From: Paramacrobiotus metropolitanus
Taxonomy: Eukaryota; Tardigrada; Eutardigrada; Parachela; Macrobiotidae
Length of the DNA stretch: 64,000 nucleotides
Direction of reading: 5' to 3'
NCBI RefSeq assembly: GCF_019649055.1
Contig: NW_026570314.1
Span: 520,783-584,782, forward strand
Within the stretch, counting starts at the first letter, position 1. The number at the start of each line of letters is the position of its first letter. This document shows, piece by piece, positions 12,301 through 24,100 of this stretch. The position numbers were made by a program, and so were the translations under genes. The notes below the pieces were generated by a model. That model had not been told where the DNA came from. It worked only from the letters and a program-made list of their open reading frames with translations, and ran no database searches.

Positions 12301-15300
12301 TTTCGACACGACATTCATTTTTAATTCTTCCAGTTTTATTACGCAATTTAGTCAGTTCAGCGTTAAGCGCACTAATTTCAATTTCGATACTCGTATTACG
12401 GCTGTTTAACGCATGACATATGCGATTCGCGTTGCTGTACTTCCTTTGAAGTGCAAGCGCGGTATACAGAGATGCCCAAGCAATCTCTCTCAGTTCATTA
12501 ACATTCATTTCGTTATCAATTCTTACATCCCAGTTTTCAATTGCTGCTTCAATTCATTAGCCGAAAACCTTCTTAAATTATTATTAATGAATTCATAATA
12601 TGTTTGAACTTCCGTTTACGGCACTTGACATTTTAGTAACGTTTTTTTTTGTGGAGGCCTTATTTTTCAAACCGGTCAAGGGAAGGAGCTTATTACGGAG
12701 GAAGGGGGGCTTGTTATGGGAAAGGTGCAGATTTCAGGGTTACGGTGGATGTAATTTCCGAAGCGAAACAAAGAAGATACTGTATGAAAGTGTGCTGCAT
12801 CCAGAAACAGCACCCAGATTTTGATCCAAGGGTGCCACGCCTCGATTCCAGCCGTAAAACTTGAAGAGTTTTCCGACATTGATCTGAACGCATTTGCTTC
12901 ATTCAAGGCCAACAGGAAGTTTCGACCTAATAATTTTCACAGTTTTGCGATTGTTTAACCGGTAACGCTCTAACTGATTTCGCACGCGATACAGTTGCTC
13001 TACTAGATAAAAACCTTGTTGAAAGAAGGTCTTTTTGACCACTGGCCCATTACAGACGCCAGAAGGTCATGAACTATTATTAAACTAATTATGATTACGG
13101 TACCTACTACCTTGCTATGTGCTATACAGTGTGTAAAAGAATAAAGCTCAATTTTTGTTCAATAATGTCGGAGCGAAGCGGAGGTCCTCTATGTTCACGA
13201 ATACGGGACTTTCTGTCACGTCGGTCACATCGGTCACGCACAGATAAAGTATTGCGCAATCGTAAATCCCCAAATGACTTAAGGTGACCACTCCGTAAAG
13301 GCGTAAACTACATTTCCCTACCGTTTACTCCGCAGTCCGCACGCTGCCTTTTGCACTACCCTTTATTCCCTGTACTACCATTTCGGGCACTACCTTTCAT
13401 TTGGGAAACTATCAATCCATGCTACCGTTAGCGTTGAGATTGCCTTTATGGAATAGACTAAGCGAAAGCATCTTATTGCAGTAAAGCTTTCAAAATAAAA
13501 AAACGAAAAAGCGGCACCTTGCAAAGCTTCAAACGCTGCAAGGAAAAACCGACACACCGGCGCTCGATGTTGCTTACGTTAGTTACGTATAGGTAACTGC
13601 TGATAAGATTCTTTAAATTAAGCAGTAGTTGTAGCTGTTAAAAAAAAACTTTGATTCCCGAAATAACGGTGATGTGAAGAAACTGAAAAAGGTCGTGCAT
13701 GTGCACGCAGATAAAGGGAAAATTAGCCTTCGGAGTGGTCTCCAGAACTTAAATACGCATACACAATGTAATTTATTACTACAGTTTATGTTACACGTGT
13801 ATAATACACTGTAATATATACTGTAGTAATAAATTTTTGTGATACACAGAACTACGTACGATTCATTATGTATATCGTCTTTTCTATAATCTATCACACG
13901 CGGGTTCCACCACGCGCGGGTTACGGCGGGTAGCTTCTTTACCGTACCGTACCTACTACCTTGCTATGTGCTATACAGTGTGGTGCTATACAGTGTGTAA
14001 AAGAATAAAGCTCAATTTTTGTTCAATAATGTTTTCATTTTCCGTGTTGCGAAATCTTGTGTAATTCACATTGAGCAAAACTTGTATGTTAATGGTAACG
14101 TATGGTAGCTGTAGAAAAAAATTCCTGCCCGAAACTGTGCTCGATTAGACCTCCGAACAACGTGTTTGTCCCACAAACTTGTATGTTAAGCGGTATATCC
14201 CGTTTTGAGAATGATTGCCTGGCTAAAGCAACCTCCAGTTATTATTTTAAAAGATGAGATATGAAATCAAAAATTAGGTAAAAGCGGTGCACTTATTTGC
14301 CGGATACCTAGTACACAGCTAGGCGGAGAGTTGGTATTGTTTTCCTTCAGTTTGAAATGTCTTCCTCCAAAAAGGTTTTCCTCCAATTTGACAGTACATT
14401 GCAAAATGCCATGGACGCTTGGCGGAGCTGGATTGCTGCGTGATATCTGTACTTTTTGCAAGAGAACGGATTGCCAGACACCTTTAATTTAACCTTTCTG
14501 AATTATGGCAGCAACAGAATTTATAAGTAGATTTTGAAAGGGCAAAGGCAATCGAGGTAAAAGGGTCGAGCCGCTGCTTTGGAACCCGCGTGTGATAGAT
14601 TATAGAAAAGACGATATACATAATGAATCGTACGTAGTTCTGTGTATCACAAAAATTTATTACTACAGTATATATTACAGTGTATTATACACGTGTAACA
14701 TAAACTGTAGTAATAAATTACATTGTGTATGCGTATTTAAGTTCTGGAGACCACTCCGAAGGCTAATTTTCCCTTTATCTGCGTGCACATGCACGACCTT
14801 TTTCAGTTTCTTCACATCACCGTTATTTCGGGAATCAAAGTTTTTTTTTAACAGCTACAACTACTGCTTAATTTAAAGAATCTTATCAGCAGTTACCTAT
14901 ACGTAACTAACGTAAGCAACATCGAGCGCCGGTGTGTCGGTTTTTCCTTGCAGCGTTTGAAGCTTTGCAAGGTGCCGCTTTTTCGTTTTTTTATTTTGAA
15001 AGCTTTACTGCAATAAGATGCTTTCGCTTAGTCTATTCCATAAAGGCAATCTCAACGCTAACGGTAGCATGGATTGATAGTTTCCCAAATGAAAGGTAGT
15101 GCCCGAAATGGTAGTACAGGGAATAAAGGGTAGTGCAAAAGGCAGCGTGCGGACTGCGGAGTAAACGGTAGGGAAATGTAGTTTACGCCTTTACGGAGTG
15201 GTCACCTTAAGTCATTTGGGCGATTTACGATTGCGCAATACTTTATCTGTGCGTGACCGATGTGACCGACGTGACAGAAAGTCCCGTATTCGTGAACATA

Positions 15301-18140
15301 GAGGACCTCCGCTTCGCTCCGACATTATTGAACAAAAATTGAGCTTTATTCTTTTACACACTGTATAGCACATAGCAAGGTAGTAGGTACCGTAATCATA
15401 ATTAGTTTAATAATAGTTCATGACCTTCTGGCGTCTGTAATGGGCCAGTGGTCAAAAAGACCTTCTTTCAACAAGGTTTTTATCTAGTAGAGCAACTGTA
15501 TCGCGTGCGAAATCAGTTAGAGCGTTACCGGTTAAACAATCGCAAAACTGTGAAAATTATTAGGTCGAAACTTCCTGTTGGCCTTGAATGAAGCAAATGC
15601 GTTCAGATCAATGTCGGAAAACTCTTCAAGTTTTACGGCTGGGTCGAGGCGTGGCACCCTTGGATCAAAATCTGGGTGCCGTTTCTGGATGCAGCACACT
15701 TTCATACAGTATCTTCTTTGTTTCGCTTCGGAAATTACATCCACCGTAACCCTGAAATCTGCACCTTTCCCATAACAAGCCCCACCCCTTCCTCCGTAAT
15801 AAGCTCCCTTCCCTTGACCGGTTTGAAAAATAAGGCCTCCCACAAAAAAAACGTTACTAAAAATGTCAAGTGCCGTAAACTGATAAGTATACCGCAAACT
15901 CCTTCATAATAATTTAATAATTTAATGGAAAATTGCAAACGGATATAAAAATAATGAGAATTAGCTCAGTTTTTGTTCAATGATGTTTTCATGTTCCGTA
16001 TTATGATATCTTGTAAAATTCACATTGAACAAAGTCAGAAGGCGAAGGCCTAAAATTAGGAAGGGGAAGGAGAAGGAAAAGGCGTAAAACTTAAAAGGAG
16101 AAGGCGCAGGAGAAGGTTTTCGGCTAGAATGCGGAGGCGAAGGAGAAGGCGGAAGGAGAAGGCGAAGGCCACTCATATATAGCCCTATTCTGGTCAAGCG
16201 ACAATTCAATCAGTTCCGACTGCAACGGGTGCATGTCGTACCACAATTCTTCATTATCAGCAATGCCGCCAAATTGTACGGCATTTTCTTTTTCACATGA
16301 ATAAGTACTTTCAGTTTCGTTTCGTTTTGCTGCATTATCATATGCAGGTGACGATGCGCTTTCCATTCCTTTGAATTTATCAGTGTCCATTGCACTGGCT
16401 TTAAATTTTAATCCGGTTCTACGCGGAAACTTAAGCTACGCTTTTGTTTTCAGTGTTCGTTACGCTGACTACCGGGTTGACTCTTTTGTTCTAACCCGGA
16501 TACTTCAGAAAGAGATTTTGATCGTCGGTGTTCTCTCACCGCTCACAGCACTCGCAACTGCTCTGGCTGTATGGCTACGCTACGATAAGGTGCACCTGTA
16601 TGCTCTCGCTTTTCGCTCTCGCATACAAAACTATAGCTCAAGATTGTGTACACAGTATATGCGCAGGCACTGCTCTGGCATATAAAAAACTTTAGCTCAA
16701 GGGAAACTGCTTTCAAACTCTTGTCTACTCACAGTCGGTTACGTAACCGCTACGCTTCAGATTTCTAGGTAACTCTTGCCCTGGCCAGTGGCTACGAGAA
16801 CCTGCTTCACTATCAGTTCATCAGTTCACTTTCGTCATTTCATCAGTTCAATATTCAATTCATTTTCATTTCATTCACTTCAGTGCTCATGGGTCGATCT
16901 ACAGGTTACCCCTGCATCGCCCTGCTGGCAGGACAAACTGCTCAGCGTCCAGACAGGGCAAAGCCCCCGGACATTTACAGGTTTTCGCCGTGGGTCGCAG
17001 GCACGAATCAGCAGGGTTTCCCCTTACCAAAGCGTCGCCAGTACCCGGACTACTAACGTTTAGGCGTCCAGACGGCAGACCAGCTGCCCGGACATCCGTC
17101 CAGTCAGTACAATTGTACCCGGACTGAGCACTTTCTAGAAGCCAACATTCACAATCACAACTTCAATCACAGTTTACTTAGCTAAGCCATCGGAAAGGTT
17201 CGAATACCGGTGGGCGCCATGACGGAGAGATCAGTACGATAGGAATAATTACCGTAATAATCTATCCTACCGACCTACTCAACGACAGAGTATGAGCTAA
17301 TAATCTCAATGTGGCATAGCTAAGTCTACGAATCTACGCGAAGCGAGAACTGCATCTCCGACGATATTTTAATTAGAAACTCCGAAACTGCCAAAACTCG
17401 TAATGAGAGAACTGATTCCAAAAGTACTGCCACTCACGGACTTATATAGACACGGCGCATCCGTGTTGAAACAACCAAAAGTAAATCCGAACACAAAAGA
17501 GAAACGTCGAGAAAGTGTAAGAATAATAGAAAGTACGAGTAAAGCCGTCACATTACGTACGTATCGCTACAGTACCGCTATATCACGTCACCTGTATCAG
17601 TCGGCGACTGCTTTTCTGCGTTCGAAGGCTGTAATACACCACCATTTCCGATACGAAATTCTGTGGATTATTCTGCATATTTTGCGCTGCTTCGACGCAA
17701 ATTTCGCTTCTCAGGCAGTTTATGCGGAAAGAGTACGTCGAGGGCTGACTGGCGTACGATGTCCATTTGTTGGAGATTTCATACTTGTCGGCGTGTCCGA
17801 CGGCATCAATACGAATTTCTTCGATGGGCAGCGTGCGGACGCTGCTTTTGGCCACTTTCCGCCCGTTCTTCTTACTAATTTCGTCGCAGACGAAATCTTC
17901 AAATTCCTCGTCCCACATCAGTACGGAAAAGGTCATTTCGAAGCGCTCGGTGAAGCGGTTGAAGGAGCCGACCGCGGAACTGGGATCGATGATCAGAGCG
18001 GGGAATAGAAGTACTGCAGCGACGCTGGGTCCGTGGCTTGGTTTTGTAGACCGAGATGCGGAAGTTGTTCTTGTACGTAATGGACTTGTAAGCGTTGGGC
18101 GAGATTTCCAGGATGCCCCATCCACTGGCTATACACAGCA
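6340..18140 (-). CDS. Uncharacterised animal protein with coiled coil and C-terminal phage tail-collar-like domain; split by an LTR element
   Basis: Function unknown. Read 5' to 3' on the minus strand, a 5' coding part (about 18140-17591) contains FSVLMWDEEFEDFV and a segment ending RRLIQ. After an intron, the exon starting at 8212 (VKAEHVQNG...) continues with NVVASEV, MWSSVFWHDENGRPD and the HVIQWDGEKFIPKAMQL block, to about 7500. A last exon (about 6977-6340) gives a coiled coil (LERKVRQLQSRMGEME) and a tail-collar-type domain: IGSVIAYPV, CWLKCDGS, YTPDYRGRFLLGS, LGATGGAATHKLTINEMPAHSHS, then NMPPYHAVNFLIRAC and stop. I recognise the overall pattern from unannotated proteins of other invertebrates. 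Joins are phase-compatible at RRLIQ/VKAEH. One-base frameshifts occur near 8133 and 6400 and in the 18.0-kb part. The first exon (probable signal peptide) was not found. Confidence 0.65.
6978..7470. repeat. Intronic low-complexity ACTTGGACT-type repeat
   Basis: Short units such as acttggact recur between 7055 and 7175. Their complement (gtccaagtcaagaagtccaagt) recurs at 7460-7485, so the intron can fold back on itself. No coding signal. Confidence 0.5.
8349..8563. mobile_element. hAT-type MITE
   Basis: Terminal inverted repeats CAGGGCCGTCGCGAG and CTCGCGACGGCCCTG are perfect over 15 bp. The 8-bp target duplication CCCTCATT flanks both sides (8341-8348 and 8564-8571). A CAGGG terminus with an 8-bp duplication is the hAT signature. 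A strong internal hairpin, gtagaaaagtggct..agccacttttctac, lies at about 8440-8474. At 215 bp it has no coding capacity. It sits in the intron of the tail-collar gene. Confidence 0.85.
9615..9990 (-). repeat. 3' LTR of the Gypsy-type element
   Basis: 376 bp, nearly identical to the copy at 17220-17590. Differences include a few small indels, such as acacttatat against acttatat and cattattacg against cattacg. It is directly preceded, in element sense, by the polypurine tract at 9991-10001. Confidence 0.9.
10488..11183 (-). pseudogene. Remnant of LTR-element pol: integrase H2C2 zinc-binding region
   Basis: The frame contains NGLLCRK, IVVPKQW and TRYYWHNMEKTI, matching the small zinc-binding domain that precedes the catalytic core of Ty3/Gypsy integrases (usual pattern NGLLYR..., RYYWP.M). 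The DDE core cannot be seen; the rest is cysteine-rich and unlike integrase. It overlaps the gag frame, and the whole protease-RT-RNase H block expected between them is absent. So this is an internal deletion product. Confidence 0.6.
11069..12508 (-). CDS. Gag polyprotein of the Gypsy-type element
   Basis: 479 residues. The first 120 form a coiled-coil/charged region. The retrotransposon gag core follows (about 130-270): VERFIMDCERC, KGDAYLWYAEH, WKEWKVMLINHF, VNSYVDGYLNWFNAL. Next is an acidic Tyr/Glu/Asp/Asn-rich stretch, then a degenerate zinc knuckle (CFKCHELHPAKYC, near 335). The frame is intact. It lies inside the LTR pair in the same orientation. An 11-base copy of the polypurine tract (CCCCCGCAAAC on plus) also occurs twice in its 3' part, near 11241 and 11309. 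Confidence 0.85.
   Translation of the reverse strand: MNVNELREIAWASLYTALALQRKYSNANRICHALNSRNTSIEIEISALNAELTKLRNKTGRIKNECRVEKTRAVELMERQLALMLKMEEMQRMPEVGDKIQYPQVYEGTQESGKVERFIMDCERCKDLNGWSEKQLIEKGLSYSLKGDAYLWYAEHKKLNPDRDWKEWKVMLINHFSSESDPAEIRQAMYARAFKEEDTVNSYVDGYLNWFNALGTKEEERVSVLVLGLKKTRNKWYENLTLSKPKTVEDVMAQLKTLYVLRVQREMYEYEDDCGNEYGEYETESLNDDECEYDENYECYNNYGNKPYMIGNVEIDINKWRTDSGQPICFKCHELHPAKYCTFEGKWKEVSNEPPAEVLKRYNLKNVEARSLEIRTVQCDLKLTEKVETEVQQQQSSLRGRTVPNELPPDALQTTVSSQVCGGKPDMNGSALMAENFVNEKFWKAEQRKYKDTKHWFYLYKTQLKRKINFKMKKFITLL
12614..15880. mobile_element. Fold-back element with ~1.3-kb inverted arms, nested in the retroelement
   Basis: Arms at 12614-13908 and 14581-15880 are almost perfect reverse complements. 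Outer ends are GTTTACGGCACTTGACATTT and its mirror; inner ends are cgcgggttcc and ggaacccgcg. The spacer is 672 bp (13909-14580). Both arms carry the same spurious 94-residue frame in opposite directions. No transposase is visible. A short segment (tgctatacagtgtgtaaaagaataaagc) also recurs in the spacer. This looks like a long-TIR non-autonomous element or an inverted duplication within the retroelement leader. Confidence 0.75.
16050..16175. repeat. Purine-rich GAAGG(A/C) microsatellite
   Basis: Irregular repeats of gaaggagaaggcg on the plus strand within the retroelement leader. Strand-asymmetric and without coding meaning. Confidence 0.7.
17220..17590 (-). repeat. 5' LTR of the Gypsy-type element with adjacent primer-binding site
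   Basis: 371 bp, TG..CA ends. In element sense it is followed immediately by TGGCGCCCACCGGTATTCG (17219 downward), the form of a tRNA 3'-end complement. At its upstream edge (17590/17591) the G of the CAGG duplication and the LTR's T make a GT splice donor for the disrupted host gene. Confidence 0.9.
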
Positions 18141-21100
18141 GTATACGAAACGTAAAGTATACTTGCTTATTATGTAAAATTATGCATCGATACTAGAGTA
18201 TTTGTAGTGCAACTGGTTTTCGCAAAAGGTTTCGCTTGGCCCAGTGTAAAAGTAAATAGCAGTGGAAGCCATAAGGATGTTACACTTAAATAACAACATC
18301 CAGGCAGTAAAGGTTTGCTTTATAAGTTTTCTTCTGAAGCGCAAACTTTTCGTTCCCTTTTCAGTTTTCAACCATCAGATGCACCAGTTACAACTTACAA
18401 CCTCCCTAACTGACAAACGGAAATACCAATACCGTGCAAATCAATTTGCATAAAATTTTAAGAATTATTGAAATACAAATAATGATACTGAAATAATAAT
18501 AATAAGTAGTAGTAATAATACTAATAAATAATACTAATAAATAAATCTAGATAATCCTAATACCATTGATAAACATTTTGTGTGTATTTTAAGCAACGAG
18601 GTTAAGTAATCATTTATGTTTACCGACTTCCGCTGTAGAAAAGAACAGCATGTTCAGCAATAATAATTTTGATGCGTGCGTGCTGGGACTTATGCGTTCA
18701 CGAATACACGAACAGCAAAATTATGCCATTTTATTAGTACCTGCAAAGCAAGTAAAAACTAAAAAAAATACCTTTAATTCGGAGTTAACTTTATTTAAAA
18801 TTACGTATGGCGTTATCGATTTAGATTAGTATAATTATGTTAACTGGCTAAATAAAGCTACGTATGGGCGGTAGCCGTTATCCATTTAGATTAGTATATG
18901 TTAACTGGCTAAATAAAAGATTAATTAGGCCAAAACAGCGAAGAAAGATGATCAAAATTAGTAGACTCACGTAAAAGTAAGTAAGATTATTAGGTGACAG
19001 TAAATTACACACCACCGGCTCGGACCACGAACTCAGAAGCCACTACTACCACCAACAGAAAACAAAAGACCTACTCTTTGTCGCGGTGCGGCTGGAGTTA
19101 TCCGCCCCTTGTCCGCTGCATCCCGTTGTCAGCAAAATTGCTCCCAGTAGCAAATTTCCCATGGAAAATGCCATAATCATGACGACGATGCGAAGTGAAC
19201 CGCAGTGGACAAACCCGGCTCGCTGTAATGTAGCGCGTGCACTACCTCACCGTTACCGATTGCCGGCTGGGGAATCGTGTTGTCGATTGCGCAATGGTTT
19301 CCGCCAAAGGTCAGTGTCACGTGCGTGGTTTAGCCACGCTGCTGTTGCCGGCAAAGAGGCAGAGAATATCAGTATTTTATCGAGACCAAATTTTCCTTTC
19401 ATTACAGTTTACTGCACCAACGGTTAAAAAAGTAATATCTTGCCAAATGATTGATAACAATCATTAATTTTAGCGTTCTCTGTGCGCAGTATAAAACTAC
19501 AAGCTGTAGTTATCAATACAAGTTACACACTTTTGAGTGATTGTGCTTGTAGTGTCGGATACCAGATACCTATACGGCTTTTGACAATATATTCCCTCCA
19601 ATCCTACAGATGGATAGGTGTACTTGATCGACTTTTGAATGGTTGGCCCGGTTAAAACCAAAAGATGTTAGTGGATAAATTTTACTAGCTAACACAACTA
19701 GTATGCAAATTTTTATGGATTAAGGTTCATTAACCTAATTGGTTTTAACCACTAAACCTCACGGTCAACCAAAATTCAGCGTACCGCTAAAAATGCACAG
19801 AAAATGCCTTATTTGTGTGTATGCAACTAAGCATGGAATGTTGACCGTTAAAGGTCAAACGCGAAGAACGTGCTGCATAGTCGTTAACTCGTTACAGGAC
19901 AGTAGTTAAAGGTGAATGCAAGCTTTTTCTTGAAATCAGCCATTGTTATTGTTCGCTTTTAAAACCGGTGAGCCAGGAAAGCGTCTGTACACTTGCCATA
20001 CCGCATGACACTTCATAATGCAAAGTGCGCCTTCCTTTTTTCTGTTTGTTTTAATATGTATCGTAGTTCGTTTATTACTTCTGAAGTTTTAAACAGCTGC
20101 CCAAATAACTGCAAGATAAAATTTTACGTGCTTGTGCGCGCTGGGTAGGCCCGAGGTGCGAGTATCAATGCAAGTATCCATGGGAAATCAAAATGTAAGT
20201 GCATGTGCAATTGGCAATTTCCGGTGATCGGCTTGGATTATTTAAGCGATTTTTTGCATGACATTTCGGTATAATGGCAGCTTTGTAAATCACAGTATTG
20301 CTTTCCGTTTGTTTATGCACACTTGTTGTTTATTAGATTTTTTTTATTTTGTGATAGGGCTGAAGCTGGAGCATTACAAAGAAGCGACGACAAGTACTCA
20401 TTACATTTGCCAGTAGAGTGGAACCAGCAGTGTCCTGCTCGCCGTTCATATTTCTCTTATGAACATGAACAAAAAATAATTGTTATGCGTAGATGTATTG
20501 TGCATTTACAGTAATTATACGAGTAAATAATCCAAAGCGGTGGGCGAGAATAGAGTAACAGAATGAAAGTGCCAATGACCCATACCGTAAGGGCGCCATC
20601 ACGTTATCCGTGCGTGCGAATCTGCGCTGCCCCAGGCGGAAGTATATCCAGCATGCCTAGCATATCCGCCATGTTCAGTCGCCATGGTATCTGCTCTTCG
20701 CAACACGTGATACGTCCCTTACCTGTCGGATTCATGGGCGGCTTTATCGGACCCAGCCGATCCACAGGCAGTATGTAGATTTCAGGAAGAGCACATTCAG
20801 GCACTATACCTCACTGCCGCGGTGGTGCTTCCTGCGTTTACAACCTGAGTCGATTTGCGATCGATCGATTGATTAACGCACGTGTCGGTTTCCTCCACGG
20901 ATACGAATCACACAACAAGCCCGTGTCGATAGATTTGTGCTTGTACGCGAAGAGGAAAAACCGAACCTGCAAGCAAATCTGCATGTGAAAATCCATCGCC
21001 GATAGTAAAAACCTCACTTCTGGTGTATTTGCAGTCCAGATGCTTTAGCGTTTGTTAAGCGCAGCCGCCAATCTTTTTTGTTAACAACTTTGTTCCCATA

Positions 21101-21189
21101 AGCTATTCAGATCAGATTGGGACCGCGTACAGATTTTGTGCAGCTAACGAAGCGCCAGATTAATTGCCGTGCACCGGTAAATAAAAATT
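18141..21189. other. Gene-poor 3-kb stretch with AT-rich and short tandem repeats
   Basis: Contains an (AAT)n-like tract (18480-18545) and a direct repeat of about 60 bp at 18800-18855 and 18860-18918 (both with ttagattagtat and gttaactggctaaataaa). A minus-strand frame at 20733-20823 ends in a plausible donor (ccgacag/gtaagg) and could be an isolated exon. I do not recognise it. No other gene is supported. Confidence 0.45.
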
Positions 21190-24100
21190 GTGCAAAGCAA
21201 TTCTCCTCTGCACGCACTGGATGGTAGGCCAGGCCAAGGAATCCGAAGCGTCAGCCACCAGAAACGCCGGTGCCGGCTTGACTTACATGGATTTCATTCC
21301 AAGGTGTCTTCGTTCGGATTCCTTGCTGCACTGGCCGGAGTTCGAGCCATTTTCCACGCTGATCGCCCCGGCCAATTACTACCTTCGCCAGCAGCCGCAC
21401 ATGAAGATCGTCACGTGTGAGACCATCCAGCTGCACGTGGAGGGAGACCACGTCCATCATCCCGACCACAGCGAGTTCTGCCAGGTCGGCGAGACCGCTA
21501 AGCCGTTCGTCAAAGCGCTCAGGATCTGGCTGCTGCACCGCGCAGCTCACGAGTCAGAACAGGTAAGGTATAAGTGTACGCAGTTCACGTGGACATGCAG
21601 ATCGAGAATGCCGAAACCGTGGAGAGATACGGCATCCGTATATTCATAAGATCTAAAATAACTGTCCAACAAATGTGGAATCGAAATTTGTTTAAGAGAA
21701 GTGACCCGGTACATGGTATCAAATTCGGTAATAATGTACAAGTGGGCCTGAAATGAAGTGGGCCGAGAATGCTAGAATGCAAGCATGCCGGGATACGAGG
21801 CTCCATACTGCGGGCCTGCTTGTATGCTGGGCTGCGGTATGCGGCGCTGTGGAAATGCCGAGCTGCGTATATGCTGGGCTGCATACTGCGGGCCTGCTTG
21901 TATGCTGGACTGCGGTGTGCGGCGCTGCGGGAATGCCGGGCTGCGTATATGCAGGGCTGCGGTCTGCGGCGTTGCAGAACTTGCGGTTGCGGGACTGCGG
22001 TTTGCGGGACTGCGGCGCTGCGGGACTGCGGCGCTGCGGACGGTGGTACTGCGGCGATGCAAAATGTATTTATATGGTGTTGCTAGGTCTTGATATTGAA
22101 ATTGATATGATGCCACTGGCTTTGAACTTTCGCGTATGCATTTTTTTCGTATGGTACTTTTTAAAGCAAAATGGCGTTAAAATTGAAAGAATTTTTGAAT
22201 TTAATCGATGATTGCGATCAAAAAGCCTTCGAGTTTTGCATCGAGCACGGTCTTTTGAGATCGGAAATTGTATGTCCTGCTCATAGTGAAGAAATACTAC
22301 GCATTACACGTAGAAGTGATCGTTCACTCTTCCCATGGACATTTCGGTGTAGTCAGCCACCTTACAGCAAGTATTCTGCGAAGACTGGCACTTTTTTTGA
22401 AGAATCACATCTTCCACTTCATAAAGCAGTTCAGTTGATGTACTTTTGGGCTCATGAAATTTTTAACCAACGAAAATTGTGTTTCCATTTTAATTTTAGC
22501 GAACACACTGTCGTCCAGGTGTCATTCATGCTGCGAAATGTATGTGAAGCAAAAATAATTAAGGATTTGTCGGTTGCGAAAATTGGTGGCATTGGAATGA
22601 CAGTCGAGATTGACGAATCGTTAATTTTAAAAGAAAATACAATCGTGGAAGACTCTTGTCAAACGAAAGAAAACAGCAATGGGCGTTCGGGGTATTTGCA
22701 GAGAAACAAAAGATGCTTTTATTGTTTTTGTCAATGACAGGGCTGCTGAAACATTACTGCCAATTCTACAAGCACATGTTTTGGAAGGCACACTAATTAT
22801 GAGTGATAAGTGGCGGGCATATTGCCGCATTGAAGAAATGGGGTATGATCACCTAACAGTGAATCATTCTGAGAATTTCGTGGACCCGACTACCGGCGCA
22901 TGTACAAATCGCGTAGAGAACATGTGGCGATGGCTGAAAGATTCTTTGCCATCAAATGGAACTACGGATAAGATGGCCGATTCGTATATTTGTGAATTTT
23001 TATGGAGAAAGAAGTATGACGCAAATCATGATGGTTTCGATAATATTATGAAGCATATTGTGGAATACTGTAATCATGAACTGGACGTTTCGAATGATGA
23101 GTAAATAAATAAAAGAAAGATCGTAAATAAAAGAAATATCTTTGTACTAGCGAATCCGATGGAGTGAGGAATAAGGTTAATAATAAATATAATCAGTAAA
23201 GTAGGAATACGATTTTGTACGATAACGATGCTGGCCTAACTTTTTGTACGATAAATTTTATACGTACAGTTATTTTCTTTGTGTTTTGCGCTATAGTACA
23301 GTACGATTACGAAGTATCTGTATTGTGCATACTGTACACACTGCACACAACACGCATGCGTTAATAGTGAATACGTGAATATTTTATACGTACAGTTATT
23401 TTCTTATTTTCTTGTTTTCTTGTTTTCTAGTTTTCTTATTTTCTTATTTGCTTATTTGCTTATTTTCTTATTTTCTTATGTGTCTGTACATACTGTACTG
23501 TCTGTTGCCTGCATACTGTACAGACAACACGCATGCGTGGATAGTGAATACGTGAAGCATTATGTACACATAGCACGTACGTATGTCAATAAATATGCAC
23601 AAGTAAATATGTACAAGTTGCATACTAGCAAAACTTTAATCGTTTAACTGAGTTTTGTACAATTGTTGTACGACGTATATGTAGCTCAAAATTAGTTTCA
23701 TAATCCGATGTAGCAAAATCGAGATTTTTTCCAAAATCCGAGGATTGATAATCCGTAGCTTATTGCCTTCTTTGAAAAATTGCGAATAGTCTGCGATTGT
23801 GTCCTGGAACATAACACCGCGAATTTTAGCACTTTGGTCTGCTATATCGAAGGAGAGGAACTCTCCAGCCTTTCCGTCTTTGAACCATTTCGTGGGTCCT
23901 TTTACATTTGAGATGACCCCATCGATCGTACAGCTAGCAATAAAAATATTTAGTCAGTTATCTCCAATCTATATTGTGGATCGTGCTATGTTCTAAACAA
24001 AAAAACAATAATTCTTAATTTTATTAATAATTTCAAAGTAATTTCTGCATTGATAATAATAGTGATACTAATTAATGTTATGTTTTAACAGCAGTCGGTT

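Larger units (their letters stand above)
9615..17590 (-). mobile_element. Gypsy-type LTR retrotransposon, pol-deleted, with CCTG target duplication
   Basis: Two near-identical LTRs (9615-9990 and 17220-17590) start TG and end CA in either orientation. They are flanked by the 4-bp duplication CCTG at 9611-9614 and 17591-17594. In element sense (minus), the first bases after the 5' LTR are TGGCGCCCACCGG, a typical primer-binding site. The bases before the 3' LTR are GTTTGCGGGGG, a polypurine tract. Inside are gag and a remnant of the integrase zinc-binding region; protease, reverse transcriptase and RNase H are missing. About 4.7 kb of leader holds a nested fold-back element and purine-rich repeats. 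The structure says it moved as a non-autonomous copy. Confidence 0.9.

Noticed and set aside
13613-14876. Identical 94-residue frames at 13613-13897 (-) and 14592-14876 (+)
   Set aside because: They are mirror images created by the fold-back arms, with no domain or codon signal.
17186-17220. tRNA-like 3' end (ggttcgaat...gcgcca)
   Set aside because: It lacks the rest of a tRNA and directly abuts the LTR, so it is the primer-binding site.
20604-20823. Minus-strand candidate exon with a good donor
   Set aside because: No family resemblance and no neighbouring exon found; kept only as a remark in the gene-poor stretch.
21753-22211. Long Cys/Gly/Ala-rich frames on both strands
   Set aside because: Products of the 78-bp GC-rich minisatellite, open in several frames at once.
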